Assembly (NCBI RefSeq): GCF_001886185.1
Contig: NZ_JXLA01000032.1
Span: forward strand, 1-47,063
Length of the DNA: 47,063 nt
From: Enterococcus raffinosus
GTDB lineage: Bacteria; Bacillota; Bacilli; Lactobacillales; Enterococcaceae
Reading direction: 5' to 3'
Numbering within the stretch: the stretch's first letter is position 1; every line of letters begins with the position of its first letter. The notes below the pieces were generated by a model, which searched no databases, was not told where the DNA came from, and was given only the letters and a program-made list of their open reading frames with translations. Below, in pieces: positions 42,269 to 47,063 of this stretch. The position numbers and the translations under genes are program-made.

Positions 42269-43521
42269 GTAAACGCATAATAGGCGGCATGCGTACCTGC
42301 GACAAACCCTGTACAAAAAGCGGTGGTGATGTTATAGCCGCCTGTATATCCGTTAACATCTAAGACTTCCCCGGCAAAGTACAAGCCGGGGATTTTTTTA
42401 CTGGCTAATTCTTTTGGATTGATTTCCTTCAGTTCGACACCCCCGCCGGTAACAAAAGACTTTTCTAATCCAAATGTCTTGTTTGCGGTCAACGTCCATC
42501 TCTTACAATAGGAGATAAATTTTTCTAGCTGTTCCTTTGATGTTTGCGCATATGTTTGTTCGTCAATATCGGCTTTCTCCAAAAAGAATAATAATAGTCG
42601 TTCAGGCAAGAACCCCGTCAACGCATTTTTAAGTTGTTTTGTAGACGCGGCTGCACGCTGGTGCATTATTTCGCTCAATTCTTCTACTGTTTTTTCAGGG
42701 AAGCTATCGAGTGTTAGAGTGACTGTTTTTTGACTACGCAACAATTGATTGACAAAGCTTGAGCAGCGTAAAGCTGCTGGACCAGATATACCGAAATGGG
42801 TAAAAAGTAAATCCATTTCGTGGCTAGTCACTGTCTTGTTTTTTTCATCAAGAACAGAGAGCTTCACATCTTGAAGAGCAAGACCTTGCAACGTTTTTTC
42901 TGCAACAAACGAATCGATTAGATAAATTGGCGATTCAGTGGGGTATAAAGGAGTAACGTGATGCCCCACGCTTTTCGCAAAACGGTACCCATCTCCTTGT
43001 GAGCCAGTCGATGGATAGGTGATCCCGCCAGTTGTTACGACTACACTTTTTGCGGAGTAGTCTCTCTCAGCGGTGCGGATGCCTTGAATTGATGAGCCAT
43101 CAGTAATAATCTTTTCAACCGGCTCTTTAAAATGAAGACAGACATTTAATTTTTCTAGTTCATCCTTCAAAGTATTGACGATTGTCGCTGATTTATCAGA
43201 GACGGGAAAAATCCGTCCATGATCTTCTTCTTTTAAAGCTACGCCTCGTTCACTGAAAAAATTCATGACATCTTGGTTATCAAATTGAGAAAAGGTACTA
43301 TATAGAAAGCGACCATTGCCAGGAATATGAGTAATCAGATCCTCAACGGGACGATTGTTTGTAACGTTGCAACGTCCTCCGCCGGTCATTAATAATTTTT
43401 TTCCAAGTCGTTTGTTTTTTTCGAACAAAGCGACTTGGGAGCCGTTCATCGCAGCTGTGATGGCAGCCATCATACCTGCTGGCCCTCCGCCAATCACAAT
43501 CACATCAAAGTTTTTACTCAT
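42265..43521 (-). CDS. NAD(P)/FAD-dependent oxidoreductase, BaiN/HI0933 family
   Basis: This 418-residue flavoprotein has the N-terminal FAD-binding GGGPAGMMAAITAA (about 12-25), the family motif KKLLMTGGGRCNVTNN and a C-terminal GYTGGYNITTAFCTG that closes the FAD site. A middle domain inserts at about 190-340. The physiological substrate is unknown; BaiN itself reduces bile-acid intermediates, and most members have no known role. It is a single gene, convergent with ybaK and overlapping it by 4 bases at the stops. ATG behind GAGGG. Confidence 0.88.
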   Translation of the reverse strand: MSKNFDVIVIGGGPAGMMAAITAAMNGSQVALFEKNKRLGKKLLMTGGGRCNVTNNRPVEDLITHIPGNGRFLYSTFSQFDNQDVMNFFSERGVALKEEDHGRIFPVSDKSATIVNTLKDELEKLNVCLHFKEPVEKIITDGSSIQGIRTAERDYSAKSVVVTTGGITYPSTGSQGDGYRFAKSVGHHVTPLYPTESPIYLIDSFVAEKTLQGLALQDVKLSVLDEKNKTVTSHEMDLLFTHFGISGPAALRCSSFVNQLLRSQKTVTLTLDSFPEKTVEELSEIMHQRAAASTKQLKNALTGFLPERLLLFFLEKADIDEQTYAQTSKEQLEKFISYCKRWTLTANKTFGLEKSFVTGGGVELKEINPKELASKKIPGLYFAGEVLDVNGYTGGYNITTAFCTGFVAGTHAAYYAFT

Positions 43522-43659
43522 TTCATCAAACCCTCATTTAGCTATAAATTTGTTTAGATAGTTTGGATAATCATACCTCAAAAACGAACATTTTACGTTC
43601 AACTTGCAGTGTAGCATGAATTTTTTTTCACTTCTATTAGAAAATGATGTAAACTATGA

Positions 43660-45027
<1,368 letters not shown>

Positions 45028-45113
45028 TTTTTTAAATGGTTTAAGCTTGAAAAATATGCAAAAGAAACGTAAAGTATAGATTGTTACGAAGTGATTTTCA
45101 AGGAGGAAAAACA

Positions 45114-46460
45114 ATGGCACACATTCATTTCGATTATTCGAAAGTAGCACCATTCGTGAGCGAACATGAAATGGACTACATCAAATCTGAAGTAGCTCTA
45201 GCTCACAAAGAATTACGCGAAGGTACTGGCGCAGGAAATGACTTCCTAGGCTGGATCGATCTTCCAGTAAACTATGATAAAGATGAATTTGCCCGCATTA
45301 AAAAAGCAGCTGAAAAAATTCAATCTGATTCTGAAGTATTAGTTGTTATCGGGATCGGTGGTTCATACCTTGGAGCGCGTGCAGCAATCGAATTCTTGCA
45401 CCAAAGTTTCTTCAATGTATTAGATAAAGAAGATCGTAAAGCTCCTCAAGTATTCTTTGCAGGAAATTCAATCAGCTCAACATATATCGCTGACTTAATC
45501 GAAGTAATCGGCGACCGCGACTTCTCTGTGAATGTAATTTCTAAATCTGGAACAACAACTGAACCAGCAATTGCATTCCGCGTATTCAAAGAACTATTGA
45601 TTAAAAAATATGGTGAAGAAGAAGCCAACAAACGTATCTACGCAACAACGGACAAAGCACGTGGAGCTGTTAAAGTAGAAGCAGACGCAGCTGGCTGGGA
45701 AACGTTTGTTATTCCTGATGATGTTGGCGGACGTTTTTCAGTACTTACTGCTGTTGGTTTACTACCAATCGCAGCAAGCGGTGCAGATATCGATGCGTTG
45801 ATGCAAGGTGCAGCAGATGCACGCGAAGCATACTCAAGCGAAAACTTAGACGAAAACGAAGCGTATCAATATGCCGCACTTCGTAATATTCTATACCGTA
45901 AAGGCAAAGTGACTGAAATCTTGGTCAACTACGAACCAGGTATGCAATATTTTAACGAATGGTGGAAACAATTATACGGCGAATCAGAAGGAAAAGACTT
46001 GAAAGGTATCTACCCATCAAGTGCAAACTTCTCAACTGACTTGCATTCCTTTGGACAATATATCCAAGAAGGCCGTCGTAACATCTTCGAAACAATCGTG
46101 AAAGTTGAAAAACCTCGCAAATCTGTGGCAATTCCATCACAAGAATCTGACTTAGATGGTTTAGGCTACTTAGAAGGCAAGGATGTTGACTTTGTTAACT
46201 CTAAAGCCTATGAAGGAACATTATTAGCCCATACTGATGGCGGCGTACCTAACTTCGTATTGAACATTCCAACAATGGATGCTTACACTTTAGGTTATGC
46301 AATGTACTTCTTTGAAATCGCAGTAGGTATCTCTGGTTACTTATTGGGTGTGAACCCATTCAACCAACCAGGTGTTGAAGCATACAAAAAAAATATGTTT
46401 GCTCTACTTGGAAAACCAGGATTTGAAGATTTAGCAAAAGAATTGAATGATCGTCTATAA
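45114..46460 (+). CDS. pgi: Glucose-6-phosphate isomerase
   Basis: This enzyme interconverts glucose 6-phosphate and fructose 6-phosphate. The 448-residue product has [28 protein letters not shown], the catalytic [16 protein letters not shown] and the C-terminal catalytic Lys in [14 protein letters not shown]. Codon use is biased toward a small set, as expected for a highly expressed gene. The ATG at 45114 follows AGGAGG; an in-frame start at 45081 has no ribosome site. It is followed by a strong terminator. Confidence 0.96.
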   Translation: MAHIHFDYSKVAPFVSEHEMDYIKSEVALAHKELREGTGAGNDFLGWIDLPVNYDKDEFARIKKAAEKIQSDSEVLVVIGIGGSYLGARAAIEFLHQSFFNVLDKEDRKAPQVFFAGNSISSTYIADLIEVIGDRDFSVNVISKSGTTTEPAIAFRVFKELLIKKYGEEEANKRIYATTDKARGAVKVEADAAGWETFVIPDDVGGRFSVLTAVGLLPIAASGADIDALMQGAADAREAYSSENLDENEAYQYAALRNILYRKGKVTEILVNYEPGMQYFNEWWKQLYGESEGKDLKGIYPSSANFSTDLHSFGQYIQEGRRNIFETIVKVEKPRKSVAIPSQESDLDGLGYLEGKDVDFVNSKAYEGTLLAHTDGGVPNFVLNIPTMDAYTLGYAMYFFEIAVGISGYLLGVNPFNQPGVEAYKKNMFALLGKPGFEDLAKELNDRL

Positions 46461-46468
46461 AATGGATG

Positions 46469-46501
46469 AAAGAGCTCTCGCATCGCGAGGGCTCTTTTTT
46501 T
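46469..46501 (+). terminator. Terminator of pgi
   Basis: The stem AAAGAGCTCTCGC / GCGAGGGCTCTTT has one G-U pair, a 3-base loop and a long T run. The next 270 bases to the small gene hold no other gene. They are AT-rich and contain the promoter described separately. Confidence 0.93.
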
Positions 46502-46706
46502 AATTGGTATAGTAAAATTAATTTACAGCTAATCAAAATTAATGATAAAAAACATAATGGTAGGAAAATGAAATCGGTTTTAAACAAATAAAGATAAATA
46601 AAAAATGAACGTCAGATTAAAAATAACCAAGGTTGTTTATGTTTGTGTTTTGCGAATTTTCTAACAATTGCGACTTTTGCCTTGGTATTAAAGCAAAAAA
46701 ACTAAT

Positions 46707-46743
46707 AAAAAACGTTTTCAATTTATTCTCATTGTGTTATTAT
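46707..46743 (+). promoter_or_regulatory. Promoter of the small protein gene at 46773, with cre-like site
   Basis: TTTTCA (46715-46720), a 17-base spacer and TATTAT (46738-46743) form a reasonable promoter 30 bases ahead of the start codon. AAAAAACGTTTTCA at 46707-46720 matches the CcpA cre consensus except for the first two bases and would cover the -35 box. A role for CcpA is only a possibility. Confidence 0.45.
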
Positions 46744-46772
46744 AAAAACGTAGAATTAAAGGGGGATTTATT

Positions 46773-46991
46773 ATGGAAACTATTGAAATTGGTCTTGCTT
46801 ATGAATGCCAGGCAATTGGCATAGAAAAGGAAGTTGTGGGAGTTGTTGAACAGCTTTATAACAATACGGTGCTAATCAACGTTGTTTCTTGTGCACCATC
46901 TGATCGTGCAGCGGTCATCGAATTACAAAACCGCTTATTAGTAAAATACGAAAATATCCACGCATGCGTGGAGGTTGAATGTACCGCCTAA
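46773..46991 (+). CDS. Small conserved protein, paralogue of the protein at 3187
   Basis: This 72-residue soluble protein has an AGGGGG site and its own promoter, so it is a real gene. It has no name I recognise. It shares with the 75-residue protein at 3187 the YEC near residue 10, GVV in the first third, N-x-V near residue 37, L-x-KY in the last third and an E-rich end. Overall identity is low, so they are distant paralogues. It encodes no membrane helix or signal. The fold is probably a small beta barrel, by impression only. Confidence 0.75.
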   Translation: METIEIGLAYECQAIGIEKEVVGVVEQLYNNTVLINVVSCAPSDRAAVIELQNRLLVKYENIHACVEVECTA

Positions 46992-47034
46992 CGTGTATGG
47001 TATCATGTGAAATATTTATTTTAACAGGAAAGAT

Positions 47035-47063
47035 AGGCTCTTCGTCAACTAGTGTTGGTGAAG
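47035..47063. mobile_element. Possible insertion sequence end, cut by the window edge
   Basis: The last bases, starting GGCTCTTCGTCAACTAG, look like the terminal inverted repeat of an ISL3-type element. I base this only on resemblance to such ends as I remember them. The transposase would lie outside the window, and no target duplication can be seen. Confidence 0.3.

Noticed and set aside
46633-46824. 63-residue open frame before the last small gene
   Set aside because: It has no ribosome site, overlaps the promoter and start of the clearer gene at 46773, and has low-complexity composition.

Overview
The window is low-GC Firmicute DNA, most likely from Enterococcus or a close relative. The pointers are strong AGGAGG ribosome sites, a lipoteichoic acid synthase, a tmRNA whose tag reads AKENNNSYALAA, a T-box leader, a UPF0397-type ECF transporter, and gdhA followed directly by pgi. 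I cannot name the species.

Layout. 0-3.5 kb: DNA alkylation repair protein, a secreted coiled-coil M23 peptidase, a free methionine-(R)-sulfoxide reductase and a small protein. 3.6-9.0 kb: icd and acnA (minus strand) facing away from citZ (plus strand). Together they form the oxidative branch from citrate to 2-oxoglutarate, which could feed the glutamate dehydrogenase at 43.7 kb. 9.1-9.9 kb: a HAD phosphatase. 10.1-16.5 kb: a LacI-type regulator and a sugar-acid operon (TIM-barrel epimerase, 81-residue unknown protein, GntP-like permease, KDG kinase, hexulose-phosphate-synthase-like protein, SIS isomerase, KDPG aldolase). Four related GAAACCG sites lie around its promoter. 16.7-19.2 kb: an M20 amidohydrolase and an MFS transporter. 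19.2-25.8 kb: an ascorbate (ula) locus, with a DeoR regulator divergent from ulaG-C-A-B-D-E-F. Its ulaB is split by an apparent frameshift at an A7 run that is also a perfect A AAA AAG slippery heptamer. 25.9-30.3 kb: a T-box with a probable AUG (Met) specifier ahead of a SAM-cleaving adenosyltransferase and an ECF transporter.

30.3-47 kb is mostly housekeeping: a DUF378 membrane protein, a small ORF, tmRNA, a two-component system, an NCS2 purine permease, a membrane protein of unknown function, LtaS, an RlmI-like methyltransferase, a divergent AroD-like protein, a lone LacD aldolase, a YbaK/EbsC deacylase, a BaiN/HI0933 flavoprotein, gdhA, pgi, and a small protein related to the one at 3.2 kb. 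The last 30 bases may be the start of an insertion sequence.

The most notable points are: a KDG operon that also carries an HPS/PHI pair; the ulaB frameshift; an AroD-family protein that keeps its Schiff-base lysine but lacks the catalytic His and Glu; isocitrate dehydrogenase residues that predict NAD rather than NADP use; and the Met T-box/SAM hydrolase/ECF grouping. All calls come from reading the sequence; no database search was run.
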